64,000 bases of DNA from Sphingomicrobium sp. (GCA_036563485.1 DATCMI010000001.1:1799501-1863500), one strand, 5' to 3'. Counted from the first letter of the stretch, positions 42,222-49,616 are shown. The notes: a model not told the origin generated them from the sequence alone. Translations and numbers: made by a program.

Positions 42222-42788
42222 CTACAAGGTCCGCACGAGTTTCACCGCCACGCCTAGCCAAGGAGGATTGGCCACGATCTGTTGCCTACCACCGGGTTCC
42301 AGCGGCAAGATCTGCAGCTTCTCGGCGTCACGATTGATTAGCCTCCCAAAGAGGAACCGACCGGCCGGACGGGGCACGAGCACATCGCGGTTCAACGCCC
42401 GGCCATAGTCCTCCGGAACTAGGCTTTCGCACCATAGCTCGTCGCCCGAGCGGTAATCGCCGAGGCTCCCGGCGACGATCAGCGCCATCTGCCCAGCTTC
42501 GACCCGCGGCGGGACGACGATCGCCGCCTTCCTCGGCGCCGCAGCACCGCCGGGTCCGAGGATCGCAACCACATTGAGCTCGCTCACGTCCCCGCCGCCG
42601 GCGACAAGATCCTGGGCATCGACACCGAGCGCATTGGCGATGCGGTTCAGCCAACCAACGGAGACAGTTCGCGTGCCGGTCTCGAGACGGCCGATGGTTT
42701 GTGCGGTCGTCGGCGGGTCGCAACGGCGAGCAACGTCATCGAGCGTCAGCCCGCGCGCACGGCGCACTTCTCGAATTCTCGTAATCAT
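42222..42788 (-). CDS. XRE-family transcriptional regulator with a peptidase S24-like C-terminal part
   Basis: The 188-residue protein has an N-terminal helix-turn-helix (MITRIREVRRARGLTLDDVA, then TTAQTIGRLETGTRTVSVGW) and a C-terminal domain (about 90-188) with ALIVAGSLGDYRSGDELWCE, RDVLVPRPAGRFLFGRLI, the beta-ribbon arrangement of S24/LexA-like sensor domains without a visible catalytic Ser-Lys pair. GGAGGGG precedes the ATG at 42788. It is divergent from the DUF6456 gene. It may be a phage-repressor-like or metabolic regulator; target unknown. Confidence 0.85.
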   Translation of the reverse strand: MITRIREVRRARGLTLDDVARRCDPPTTAQTIGRLETGTRTVSVGWLNRIANALGVDAQDLVAGGGDVSELNVVAILGPGGAAAPRKAAIVVPPRVEAGQMALIVAGSLGDYRSGDELWCESLVPEDYGRALNRDVLVPRPAGRFLFGRLINRDAEKLQILPLEPGGRQQIVANPPWLGVAVKLVRTL

Positions 42789-42881
42789 GCCCCCTCCGCG
42801 ATAACCAAACCGGTTTTTCTCCTGTCCTACATCTTCGCCGCTGTGGCAAGCGGAACCTAACGATTCGGAGGAGCGGCGGGG

Positions 42882-43379
42882 ATGCAAGGAATGAAGGAAG
42901 CTAAACTGTTGGAAGAGCAGCCGATGATCGGGGATGCGTCGGCCGTCGGCGGTGTTCAGTTGAGCCGTAGCCGCTCAGTCACCGTGAACATCACCGAGTC
43001 ACCCCTGGGATGGCTGTTCGCGCGGGGGCATCTAACGAGGCGCCAGTTCGACGCCGGCGAACGCTTGCGGTCTGATTGGGAGCGGGCGCAGCTCGCGCCC
43101 CGGCTCACCATGTCGTGGGATCAGGCCCCGATGGCACGAACCCGCGGCGGAGCAGCGCACGCGCCGGACCTGAACGGATCCCAACTCGACGCCAAGCGGC
43201 GCTTCGACGAAGCCGTGGCGGCGGCTGGGCCCGGCCTTGCTGACATCCTGTGGCGGATAGTCTGTGCCGGCGAAGGCATGCGGGAGGCGGAGACGGCGCT
43301 GGCCTGGCCTGCGCGGGCCGGCAAGCTGGTTCTCACGCTCGCGCTGGACCGCGTCGCAGCTTATTACCGAATAGGCTGA
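42882..43379 (+). CDS. DUF6456 domain protein
   Basis: The 165-residue protein carries the DUF6456 pattern: ITESPLGWLFARGHLTRRQF, DAGERLRSDWERAQLAPRLT, then LAWPARAGKLVLTLALDRVA at the C-terminus. This domain occurs mostly in alphaproteobacteria, often fused to a helix-turn-helix, and is suspected to be a regulator. Position next to a divergent XRE gene supports a regulatory role. The start could be ATG 42882 or the ATG three codons later. Confidence 0.82.
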   Translation: MQGMKEAKLLEEQPMIGDASAVGGVQLSRSRSVTVNITESPLGWLFARGHLTRRQFDAGERLRSDWERAQLAPRLTMSWDQAPMARTRGGAAHAPDLNGSQLDAKRRFDEAVAAAGPGLADILWRIVCAGEGMREAETALAWPARAGKLVLTLALDRVAAYYRIG

Positions 43380-43382
43380 AGC

Positions 43383-43535
43383 CTAGTCCTTGCGGCTGCC
43401 GCGATGATCGGCGGGAGCACCTGCATGCGAGACGCTCGAGCTCTTCGCGTCTTTGTCTCGCTTTTGAACACGGTCGCGGACCGTCGGATCCCGCATGTTG
43501 TTGCGGGCTTCGTCCTTGCCGCTGTTGCTGCGCAT
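43383..43535 (-). CDS. Small charged protein (50 residues)
   Basis: A 50-residue frame with AAAGGTGAG before the ATG at 43535 encodes a strongly polar, probably disordered protein (MRSNSGKDEARNNMRDPTVR... ending GAPADHRGSRKD). It has almost no hydrophobic residues, as in hydrophilin-type stress proteins. It sits between DUF6456 (3-nt convergent gap) and the glutathione transferase gene. A good EcfG-like promoter (43569-43593) drives it. I know of no assigned function. Confidence 0.6.
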   Translation of the reverse strand: MRSNSGKDEARNNMRDPTVRDRVQKRDKDAKSSSVSHAGAPADHRGSRKD

Positions 43536-43568
43536 CTGCTCACCTTTCGCTGTGATATTGTCCAGCTC

Positions 43569-43593
43569 AACGAGCGGCGGCAGGGGAGTTTCC
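43569..43593 (-). promoter_or_regulatory. EcfG-like promoter for the 43535 small gene
   Basis: On the minus strand: GGAAA (43593-43589), 16 nt, CGTT (43572-43569). One mismatch in -35, perfect -10. Predicted leader is about 27 nt. Confidence 0.45.
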
Positions 43594-43616
43594 GTTCGAC
43601 AAGAAGGATTAGGCGC

Positions 43617-44267
43617 ATGATTCTGTACGGTTCGTCGCTCTCGCCATTTGTACGCAAGGTCCTGGCCTTCGCGGCCGAGAAGGGCATCGAACTCGAACTT
43701 CAGGCGGGCGGCATTCCACGGCCAACCGCGGAATTCCTCGAAGCGAGCCCATTCGGGAAGATGCCCGCCCTTCGCGACGAAGATTTCGCGCTCGCCGATT
43801 CCAGCGCCATCATCCACTATTTGGAAGCAAAGCAGCCCGAGCCGGCGCTGATTCCGAGCGATCCCCAAATGCGTGGCAAGACGATCTGGTTCGAGGAGTT
43901 CGCGGATACGATCCTTTTCGCCTGCGGGGCGAAGATCTTCTTCAACCTAGTGGTCGCGCCGCGCTTTCTCGGTCGTCCCGGCGATCCCGAGGTTGCCCGG
44001 AACGCCGAGCTCAACGACTTGCCCCCAGTGCTGGACTATCTTGAGCGGGTCGTGCCGGACGGGGACGGATATCTGGTTGGGGACCAGCTTACGCTCGCGG
44101 ACATCGCCGTTTCGTCACCTTTTGCAAACTTCCGCCACACTGGGACGCGGGTCGATCCGGATCGCTACCCGCGGACGGTCGCTTACGTCGACCGCATTCT
44201 CGCGCGGCCGTCATTCGCGCCGTGGATCGAGCGCGAAACCGAAATTCTGGCGCGTACAGCGGCATGA
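43617..44267 (+). CDS. Glutathione S-transferase family protein
   Basis: The 216-residue protein has a thioredoxin-fold N-terminal domain (MILYGSSLSPFVRKVLAFAA; substrate-side SPFGKMPAL; DSSAIIHYLE) and an all-helical C-terminal domain (YLVGDQLTLADIAVSSPFAN). The Ser of SPFVRKV is the likely catalytic residue for glutathione. AAGGATTAGG lies upstream of the ATG at 43617. It could detoxify electrophiles or reduce peroxides. Substrate unknown. A bidirectional terminator follows. Confidence 0.92.
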   Translation: MILYGSSLSPFVRKVLAFAAEKGIELELQAGGIPRPTAEFLEASPFGKMPALRDEDFALADSSAIIHYLEAKQPEPALIPSDPQMRGKTIWFEEFADTILFACGAKIFFNLVVAPRFLGRPGDPEVARNAELNDLPPVLDYLERVVPDGDGYLVGDQLTLADIAVSSPFANFRHTGTRVDPDRYPRTVAYVDRILARPSFAPWIERETEILARTAA

Positions 44268-44274
44268 ACGAAAA

Positions 44275-44304
44275 GGCGCCGCGCCTCGGCTGAGGCGCGG
44301 CGCC
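44275..44304 (-). terminator. Bidirectional terminator between the GST and Gly-rich genes
   Basis: A perfect 13-bp inverted repeat, GGCGCCGCGCCTC with GAGGCGCGGCGCC, around GGCT. On the minus strand TTTTCG follows; on the plus strand AATTTG follows. It serves convergent genes 43617-44267 and 44327-45034. Confidence 0.85.
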
Positions 44305-44326
44305 AATTTGGTAGGCGAAGACTCGG

Positions 44327-45034
44327 TTAGAAGCCGCCGCCAGAGCCGCCGGAGCCGCCGCCGCCCGTGAAGCCGCCGCCGCCGCCGGTCGAACCGGAGC
44401 CGGATTCGTCTTCTTCATCGTCGAGCGCGCCGCGGCCCTGTTCGGCGAAATCGCTGCCGCCGGTGGCATTGGCGCTGGATGCGCTGCCTTGGCCGCCGCT
44501 TCCGCCTTCCTGCAGGTAATCGTCCGAGCCGGTGCCCTGGGCTCCGATGAACCCTTCACCGGTGGTCGCAGTGTCGCTGCTGCCGCCGCCCGGGCCGCCC
44601 TGGCTGCCGTAGCCGGTCTCGCCGCCGCCCAGATCGGAAGCATTGCCGAGGTCACCGGCGCCCGCGGTTCCGCCGCCCTGCTGGTCGAGCGTCGCCGTAT
44701 CGCCGCCTTGCGAGCCCTGGGCCTGACCGCTCGAGCTCTGGCCGCCAAAGTCCGCGCCCTGACTCAGCGTCGTACCGCTGCCCGTCGCGCTGTCATTGCC
44801 GCCGATCGGCTGGCCACTCATGCCGCCACCCTGGCTCGTCTCGTCGCTGCTCTGGCCGCCGAAGCCGCCATCCGAGCCCTGGCTGCTCATCGTCTGCTGC
44901 GAACCCAGGCCGCCGGACTGCTGCTGTCCCTGCTGCCCGAACTCGTTCTGCTGGCTCTGCTGGCCGGTCGTCTGCTGCTGACCACCGCTGCTCGCGTTGG
45001 TGTCGAACCGATCGTCGTCCCGTTCTTCAGCCAT
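44327..45034 (-). CDS. Low-complexity Gly/Gln/Ser-rich protein
   Basis: The 235-residue acidic protein consists almost wholly of Gly, Gln, Ser, Thr, Asp and Glu in short irregular repeats such as GQQ, QGSQGG and GGGSSD (for example GGQQQTTGQQSQQNEFGQQG). It ends in a Gly-Ser tract (GGGGGFTGGGGSGGSGGGF). No signal peptide, Cys or membrane segment is present; it should be disordered, with a prion-like composition. AGGAGG precedes the ATG. An EcfG-like promoter (45079-45104) suggests stress induction. I do not know a function; related Gly/Gln-rich proteins are listed as hypothetical in sphingomonads. Confidence 0.75.
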   Translation of the reverse strand: MAEERDDDRFDTNASSGGQQQTTGQQSQQNEFGQQGQQQSGGLGSQQTMSSQGSDGGFGGQSSDETSQGGGMSGQPIGGNDSATGSGTTLSQGADFGGQSSSGQAQGSQGGDTATLDQQGGGTAGAGDLGNASDLGGGETGYGSQGGPGGGSSDTATTGEGFIGAQGTGSDDYLQEGGSGGQGSASSANATGGSDFAEQGRGALDDEEDESGSGSTGGGGGFTGGGGSGGSGGGF

Positions 45035-45078
45035 ATCGGAATCTCCTCCTATGGCCCCCGCTGTGCTCTGCGACGTTA

Positions 45079-45104
45079 AACATGGGGTGGGCGGCCCCCG
45101 TTCC
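45079..45104 (-). promoter_or_regulatory. EcfG-like promoter for the Gly/Gln-rich gene
   Basis: On the minus strand: GGAAC (45104-45100), 17 nt, TGTT (45082-45079). Perfect -35, one mismatch in -10; the arrangement is identical to that before the hemerythrin gene. Confidence 0.45.
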
Positions 45105-45139
45105 GCTTCGCCAACGAGCTTTGCGACGAACGGCTCGGC

Positions 45140-45178
45140 GCAAAGAAAAGGCCGCCGCCCGGCGGGGCAGCGGCCTTG
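45140..45178 (-). terminator. Terminator of the rpsF-rpsR-rplI operon
   Basis: On the minus strand AAGGCCGC pairs with GCGGCCTT around a GC-rich loop, followed by TTCTTTGC. It lies 24 nt after the rplI stop codon. Confidence 0.85.
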
Positions 45179-45201
45179 AACTTTCCAGTCGGAGGAGAAG
45201 C

Positions 45202-45810
45202 CTAGGCGTTCTCGTCCGCGCCCTCATCAGCCGGAGCAGCAGCCGCGGCTTCGGCGGTGGCGCCCGGCTCGGCGTTCGGATCGTAATCCTCGGTGAACGC
45301 CGCGGTGTCCCGCTCGAACATCTGCGCCATGACGTCGACGCCCTGGGCCTGCAGTTCGGCTTCTTCCGGCGAGCGGGCGACGTTGACCTTGACCGTCACC
45401 GACACTTCCGGGTGAAGCGCGATCTTCACGTCGTGCATGCCGATCGCCTTGATCGGGCGGTCGAGCACGACCTGGCTCTTCGTCACGCTCGCGCCGTCGG
45501 CCTCAAGAGCTTCGATGATGTCACGAGCACTTACCGAACCGTAGAGCTGGCCGGTGTTCGACGCTTGGCGGATGAGCTGGACGGTCTTGCCGTCGATGCC
45601 CTTCGATGCCTTTTCGGCGTCGCCGCGACGGTTAGCGTTTTCTTCCTCAATCCGCGCGCGGTTCGCCTCGAACAGCTTGCGATTCGATTCATTGGCGCGG
45701 AGCGCCTTCTTGCGCGGTAAAAGATAGTTGCGGGCGAACCCGTCCTTGACCTTCACCACGTCGCCAATGGCGCCGAGCTTCTCGACGCGCTCAAGCAGAA
45801 TGACTTCCAT
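45202..45810 (-). CDS. rplI: 50S ribosomal protein L9
   Basis: L9 binds 23S rRNA near the base of the L1 stalk and affects reading-frame fidelity. The 202-residue product starts MEVILLERVEKLGAIGDVVK with KDGFARNYLLPRKKALRA, the L9 signature. It has a long central helix and a C-terminal domain (GSVSARDIIEAL, then HPEVSVTVKVNVARSPEEAE). The extra acidic Ala/Glu-rich tail of about 50 residues makes it longer than the usual 150, as is common in sphingomonads. Third gene of the rpsF-rpsR-rplI operon. Confidence 0.97.
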   Translation of the reverse strand: MEVILLERVEKLGAIGDVVKVKDGFARNYLLPRKKALRANESNRKLFEANRARIEEENANRRGDAEKASKGIDGKTVQLIRQASNTGQLYGSVSARDIIEALEADGASVTKSQVVLDRPIKAIGMHDVKIALHPEVSVTVKVNVARSPEEAELQAQGVDVMAQMFERDTAAFTEDYDPNAEPGATAEAAAAAPADEGADENA

Positions 45811-45824
45811 GACTTAAGCGCTCC

Positions 45825-46049
45825 TTACTTCACGACGTAGGGAAGAAGGCCGATGTGGCGGGCGCGCTTGATGGCGCGGGCCAGCTCACGCTGCTTCTTC
45901 GAGGAGACCGCGGTGATGCGGCTCGGAACGATCTTGCCGCGCTCGGATACGAAACCCTGAAGCAGGCGAACGTCCTTGTAGTCGATGCGCGGGGCGTCCT
46001 TGCCCGAGAACGGGCAAGACTTGCGGCGGCGGAAAAATGCACGGGCCAT
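45825..46049 (-). CDS. rpsR: 30S ribosomal protein S18
   Basis: The 74-residue product ([20 protein letters not shown], then [20 protein letters not shown] and the family end [13 protein letters not shown]) is S18. It pairs with S6 on the 30S platform. Its ATG overlaps the rpsF stop (the two share base 46049), and rplI follows after 14 nt. Confidence 0.98.
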   Translation of the reverse strand: MARAFFRRRKSCPFSGKDAPRIDYKDVRLLQGFVSERGKIVPSRITAVSSKKQRELARAIKRARHIGLLPYVVK

Positions 46050-46459
46050 TATTCAGCCTCCTCTTCGCGGGCGCGGAAGCTGCCGCGTTCCTCGCGGTCA
46101 CCGCGCTCGCCGCGGTCACCACGCGAGCGCTCTTTCTCGCTACGGCGCATCATCGCCGAAGGGCCGCTCTCATGCTCATCGACCTTGAGGGTCAGAAAGC
46201 GGATCACGTCTTCGTTGATGTTCGACTGGCGCTCGAGTTCGGCAACGGCCTGCGCCGGCGCATCGAGGTCGAGCATCACGTAGTGAGCCTTGCGATTCTT
46301 GGCGATGCGATAGGCGAGCGAACGGAGACCCCAGGTCTCGGTCTTCACGACCTGCCCGCCATTGTCCTGGACGATCTTGGTAGCGTTTTCCGCAAGCGCA
46401 TCGACCTGGGCCTGGGCGAGGTCCTGACGCGCGAGGAAAACATGCTCGTAAAGCGGCAT
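46049..46459 (-). CDS. rpsF: 30S ribosomal protein S6
   Basis: The 136-residue product starts [20 protein letters not shown] and has [20 protein letters not shown], the S6 core, with [20 protein letters not shown] and an Arg/Glu-rich C-terminal tail. The ATG at 46459 fits the family start. It is first in the operon with rpsR and rplI. The leader contains an inverted repeat around a CCG-bearing loop (about 46501-46525) that might be the S6:S18 autoregulatory RNA element. Confidence 0.97.
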   Translation of the reverse strand: MPLYEHVFLARQDLAQAQVDALAENATKIVQDNGGQVVKTETWGLRSLAYRIAKNRKAHYVMLDLDAPAQAVAELERQSNINEDVIRFLTLKVDEHESGPSAMMRRSEKERSRGDRGERGDREERGSFRAREEEAE

Positions 46460-46525
46460 GCTTCTTCTCTTTGTTGGCCGATCGCTGACGCCGCCCAATG
46501 CGAACGCCCCTCCGGCTGTCGTTCC

Positions 46526-46560
46526 AAAAAACACTGGGGCGCGAGACCTGCTCGCACCCC
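46526..46560 (-). terminator. Strong terminator between the MarR gene and rpsF
   Basis: On the minus strand GGGGTGCGAG pairs with CTCGCGCCCC (one U-G) around CAGGT, followed by AGTGTTTTTT. It ends the MarR-regulator transcript and lies upstream of the rpsF promoter/leader. Confidence 0.88.
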
Positions 46561-46595
46561 ATCTCCGGCGCCTATGGCCAAAAGGCCGCGGAAAA

Positions 46596-47075
46596 TCAAG
46601 CTGCAGAGGCGGCCTGGCCTAAGTCTGGGCAGCAGCCGCGAAGCCGGTCGAGCAGGCCAGCGAGCTGCGCCGCTTCGTCATCGCTTAGATGATCGCCGAT
46701 CAGCGACTGGATGGCGGCCGCATGGGCCGCCCACATCCGCTTGCGCAGGTCCTTGCCCGCCTGCGTGATCCTCACGATCTGCCCGCGCCCGTCCTCCTTG
46801 CAAATGTCGCGCTCGACAAGGCCGGCGCTCTCCAACCGGTCGATCAGGCGCGAGAGATTGGATTGGGGGAAGAGCAATCGGTCCTGGACATCGCGGGGGC
46901 GGGACGGCCCCTCGCGCTCCAACTCCCAAAGCAGGTCATACCACTCGATCGGCGGGAAGCCCGCGTCCTTCACGGCGCGCTCGATGCCGAGGACGACGCA
47001 GCGCTGGGCGCGCACGAGTCGCACGAATGCGGCCACGACCGGGTCGCTCGGGATCACTGGTGTGCAATCGTTCAT
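46596..47075 (-). CDS. MarR-family transcriptional regulator
   Basis: The 159-residue protein has the winged-helix pattern [40 protein letters not shown], then [20 protein letters not shown] and a dimerisation helix. Cys residues near the N-terminus (DCTP; QRCVV) and in the C-terminal CCPD could sense oxidants or electrophiles. AAGGAAG precedes the ATG at 47075. It is divergent from a glutathione transferase-doxX pair, and the 97-bp gap holds three copies of ATGCANNTGCAT (47096-47155), its likely operator. The logic resembles electrophile-responsive MarR regulators. Confidence 0.92.
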   Translation of the reverse strand: MNDCTPVIPSDPVVAAFVRLVRAQRCVVLGIERAVKDAGFPPIEWYDLLWELEREGPSRPRDVQDRLLFPQSNLSRLIDRLESAGLVERDICKEDGRGQIVRITQAGKDLRKRMWAAHAAAIQSLIGDHLSDDEAAQLAGLLDRLRGCCPDLGQAASAA

Positions 47076-47095
47076 GAAACTTCCTTAGCATTTAC

Positions 47096-47155
47096 ATGCA
47101 TTTGCATCAAGTTTGACATTTAGATGCAAATGCATCATGTTCAATGCAGTTGCAT
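47096..47155. promoter_or_regulatory. Triple ATGCANNTGCAT operator between the MarR and GST genes
   Basis: Three palindromes: ATGCATTTGCAT (47096-47107), ATGCAAATGCAT (47124-47135) and ATGCAGTTGCAT (47144-47155), with centres 28 and 20 bp apart. A TTGACA (47112-47117) for the GST direction is followed by 17 nt holding the middle site and a CATGTT -10-like box. Repressor binding there would block the GST promoter; the first site can control the MarR gene itself. Confidence 0.8.
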
Positions 47156-47172
47156 CGAAACGGAGCGACCCA

Positions 47173-47868
47173 ATGCCTGAACGCCTTCGCCTCATCAGTC
47201 ACAAGCTGTGCCCCTTCGTGCAGCGCGCCGTCATCGTCGCCAAAGAGAAGGAGATCCCGTTCGAGCGAGTCGACGTCGATCTCGCCAACAAGCCGGACTG
47301 GTTCCTGAAGCTCTCGCCAACCGGCAAGGTCCCGGTGCTCGAAGTGACCGAAACAGACGGCTCGACTCACGTGCTGTTCGAAAGCTCGGTGATCGCCGAA
47401 TATCTGGACGAAATCTCCGGCGAGCCGCTGCTGCCGCGCCAGCCGATCTCCAAAGCCCGGCAGCGCGCCTGGGTCGAGTTTGCTTCGGCGACCATCGCCG
47501 ACATCGGCAAGCTTTATACCGCGCCGACCGAGGACGCCTATGCTGATGCGGCGCGGGCCTTGCGCGACCGGCTGCTCCAGCTTGAGCAGCAGGTCGAAGG
47601 TCCTTGGTTCGCGGGCAGCCGTTTCGGGTTGGTCGATGCAGCGTTCGCGCCGGCCTTCCGCTACCTCGAAGTGTTTGATTGGCGCATCGGGCGTGAGGTC
47701 GTGGAGCGGCCTGCAAAGGTCCGCGCCTGGTCGGATGCGCTCACAAAAAGGGACTCGGTCCGGACTGCCGTCCGCGACGATTATCCTGAACAGCTTATCG
47801 ACTTCGTCATCGCCAAGAACTCGCATTTAGGCCGGTTGCTCGAGCGGCACGCACTCGAACTGGCCTGA
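47173..47868 (+). CDS. Glutathione S-transferase family protein
   Basis: The 231-residue protein has the N-terminal thioredoxin-like domain (RLISHKLCPFVQRAVIVAKE; catalytic-site CPFVQR as in omega-class or dehydroascorbate-reductase-like enzymes), LSPTGKVPVLEV, the ESSVIAEYLDE glutathione-binding Glu-Ser, and a helical C-terminal domain. The Cys in CPF suggests thiol-transfer rather than conjugation activity. The ATG at 47173 follows GGAG. It is divergent from the MarR gene and followed by doxX, likely one regulon. Confidence 0.92.
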   Translation: MPERLRLISHKLCPFVQRAVIVAKEKEIPFERVDVDLANKPDWFLKLSPTGKVPVLEVTETDGSTHVLFESSVIAEYLDEISGEPLLPRQPISKARQRAWVEFASATIADIGKLYTAPTEDAYADAARALRDRLLQLEQQVEGPWFAGSRFGLVDAAFAPAFRYLEVFDWRIGREVVERPAKVRAWSDALTKRDSVRTAVRDDYPEQLIDFVIAKNSHLGRLLERHALELA

Positions 47869-47871
47869 ACC

Positions 47872-47922
47872 GGTGGCGCCCTCCCGGTCTTCCCTCCTCC
47901 CCAGCCGCGGGAGGGCGTCACC
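47872..47922 (+). other. Strong intercistronic stem-loop between GST and doxX
   Basis: GGTGGCGCCCTCCC (47872-47885) pairs with GGGAGGGCGTCACC (47909-47922) over 14 bp with a single G-U pair, around 23 nt. It starts three nt after the GST stop and ends 20 nt before the doxX start. TTACCTTCC follows, not a U-run. Confidence 0.7.
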
Positions 47923-47942
47923 TTACCTTCCGGAGAACTGAA

Positions 47943-48401
47943 ATGCACAACGAACAATCCTCGTCGATCACCGCCGGCGTGACGCTTCTCAGGGTCGCCC
48001 TCGGTATCATGTACCTCGCGCACAGCATCGTCCTTAAAGTCATGGTGTTCGGGCTTGCCGGCACTGCGGGCTATTTCGTCTCGCTCGGCCTGCCTCGGTG
48101 GCTCGCTTATGCGACGATCGGTGCGGAAGCGATCGGCGGCGCCGCCATCCTGCTTGGCATCAAGGCAAGATGGTTCGCGCTCGCGCTTAGCCCCATCCTG
48201 GTTGGCGCCTTGTTCACTGCCCATGCCAATAATGGCTGGGTCTTCAGCGCACCTGGGGGCGGATGGGAATATCCAGCATATCTCGTCGTCCTCTCGTTCG
48301 CACAATTCCTGCTTGGGGACGGGGCGCTCGCCCTCAATCCGTCGAAGCGCCTTGGTGCGTCGGTCCGCCCCAGCGGGAACGTGAATCCGGCGCTCGCCTG
48401 A
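47943..48401 (+). CDS. DoxX family membrane protein
   Basis: The 152-residue protein has four membrane helices (about 12-35, 54-75, 80-100 and 112-132) and the DoxX pattern VTLLRVALGIMYLAHS, GLPRWLAYATIGAEAIGGAA and VLSFAQFLLGDGALAL. DoxX proteins associate with oxidoreductases and thiol/oxidative stress responses. GGAG lies eight nt before the ATG. Coupling to a glutathione transferase under a MarR regulator fits an electrophile response. Confidence 0.88.
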   Translation: MHNEQSSSITAGVTLLRVALGIMYLAHSIVLKVMVFGLAGTAGYFVSLGLPRWLAYATIGAEAIGGAAILLGIKARWFALALSPILVGALFTAHANNGWVFSAPGGGWEYPAYLVVLSFAQFLLGDGALALNPSKRLGASVRPSGNVNPALA

Positions 48402-48452
48402 CAACCACTTCCTAATTGCAAGACCTGGCGTCGCCGTGGCACATCCGTTGCC

Positions 48453-49616
48453 ATGGCGACGCCTCTTAGATCTGTCGAGCCGACGCTCGATCCGCTCGAC
48501 GACATGAGCCTGCCCGGCTGGCTCTATTGCCACCCGGAGTTCTTCGCCGCCGAGCAGAAGGCGTTCCTCCGCGCCGCGCCGCAAGTCGTTTGTCACGAGA
48601 GCGAGATCGCCCAGCCCGGCGAATGGCGCAGCCTCGAATATCTCGGCGAGAGCGTGATCGTCATGCGCGGCGACGATGGCGAGGTGCGCGCCTTTTCGAA
48701 CGTCTGCCGCCACCGCGGCTCCCGCCTGGTCGACGGAACCGGCGGCTGCGCCAAGGTCCTGACCTGTCCTTATCACGCCTGGAGCTATGCCCGCGACGGG
48801 CGGCTGGTCGGCGTCCCGCATCGGCATGAGTATCCGGGACTGCAGACCGAAGAGCTGAGCCTGGTTCCCGTCGCACTGGAGAATTGGCGAGGCTTCCTGT
48901 TTGTCACCCTGCAGCAGGGCGCGCCATCGGTGGCCGAGATGATGGCGCCCTATGAAGAGGAAGTGGCACCTTATCGCTTCGAGGACCTGCGTGTGCTCGG
49001 CCGGGTCACGCTCCGCCCGCGGCCACTCAACTGGAAGACCATTGCCGACAATTATTCAGACCATTTGCACATCGCCGTCGGCCATCCAGGGCTCAGCCGC
49101 CTATTCGGCCGCAATTATCGGATTCAAGCGGAAGAGTGGGTCGACCGCATGGAAGGCGACCTGGTCGACAAGCCGTCGGCCAATCCGTCGGAACGCGCCT
49201 ATCAAGCGCTGCTCCCACGCGCCGACCACCTGCCCGAGAGCCACCGGCGCAAGTGGCTCTATTACAAGCTGTTCCCGAACGTTGCCTTCGACATCTACCC
49301 TGACCAGGTCGATTTCATGCAGTTCCTGCCGGTCAGCGCCACGGAGACGGTGATCCGCGAGATCAGCTACGTGCTTCCTGACGACGGGCGCGAGATGCGG
49401 GCGGCGCGCTACCTCAACTGGCGCATCAACCGCCGCGTCAATGCCGAGGACACGGAGCTGATTACCCGCGTCCAGCTCGGCATGCAGTCGCCGACCTACG
49501 AAGCGGGACCGTTGGGAAGGAGCGAGGTGTGCCTGCGCAGCTTTGCCAACAAGCTCCGCACCCTTATTCCCGAGGCGCGGCTCGCATCTCCGCCGCCACC
49601 CGGCTGGAGCGGCTGA
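48453..49616 (+). CDS. Rieske-type aromatic ring-hydroxylating oxygenase, alpha subunit
   Basis: The 387-residue protein has a Rieske [2Fe-2S] site (NVCRHRGSR, C85/H87; LTCPYHAW, C105/H108) and a mononuclear iron domain with WKTIADNYSDHLHIAVGHPG (H206, H211 as iron ligands; D203 as the bridging acid), with a later AEDTELITRVQLGMQS segment supplying the third ligand. Such proteins demethylate or hydroxylate quaternary amines or aromatics. No reductase or ferredoxin gene is adjacent, so the electron donor is encoded elsewhere. Substrate unknown. The 3' end overlaps the convergent permease gene by 53 bp. Confidence 0.92.
   Translation: MATPLRSVEPTLDPLDDMSLPGWLYCHPEFFAAEQKAFLRAAPQVVCHESEIAQPGEWRSLEYLGESVIVMRGDDGEVRAFSNVCRHRGSRLVDGTGGCAKVLTCPYHAWSYARDGRLVGVPHRHEYPGLQTEELSLVPVALENWRGFLFVTLQQGAPSVAEMMAPYEEEVAPYRFEDLRVLGRVTLRPRPLNWKTIADNYSDHLHIAVGHPGLSRLFGRNYRIQAEEWVDRMEGDLVDKPSANPSERAYQALLPRADHLPESHRRKWLYYKLFPNVAFDIYPDQVDFMQFLPVSATETVIREISYVLPDDGREMRAARYLNWRINRRVNAEDTELITRVQLGMQSPTYEAGPLGRSEVCLRSFANKLRTLIPEARLASPPPPGWSG

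Noticed and set aside
44327-45034. Antigen-like or adhesin repeat protein reading of the Gly-rich gene
   Set aside because: No signal peptide, no LPxTG or autotransporter features and no regular repeat length; left as a disordered cytoplasmic protein.
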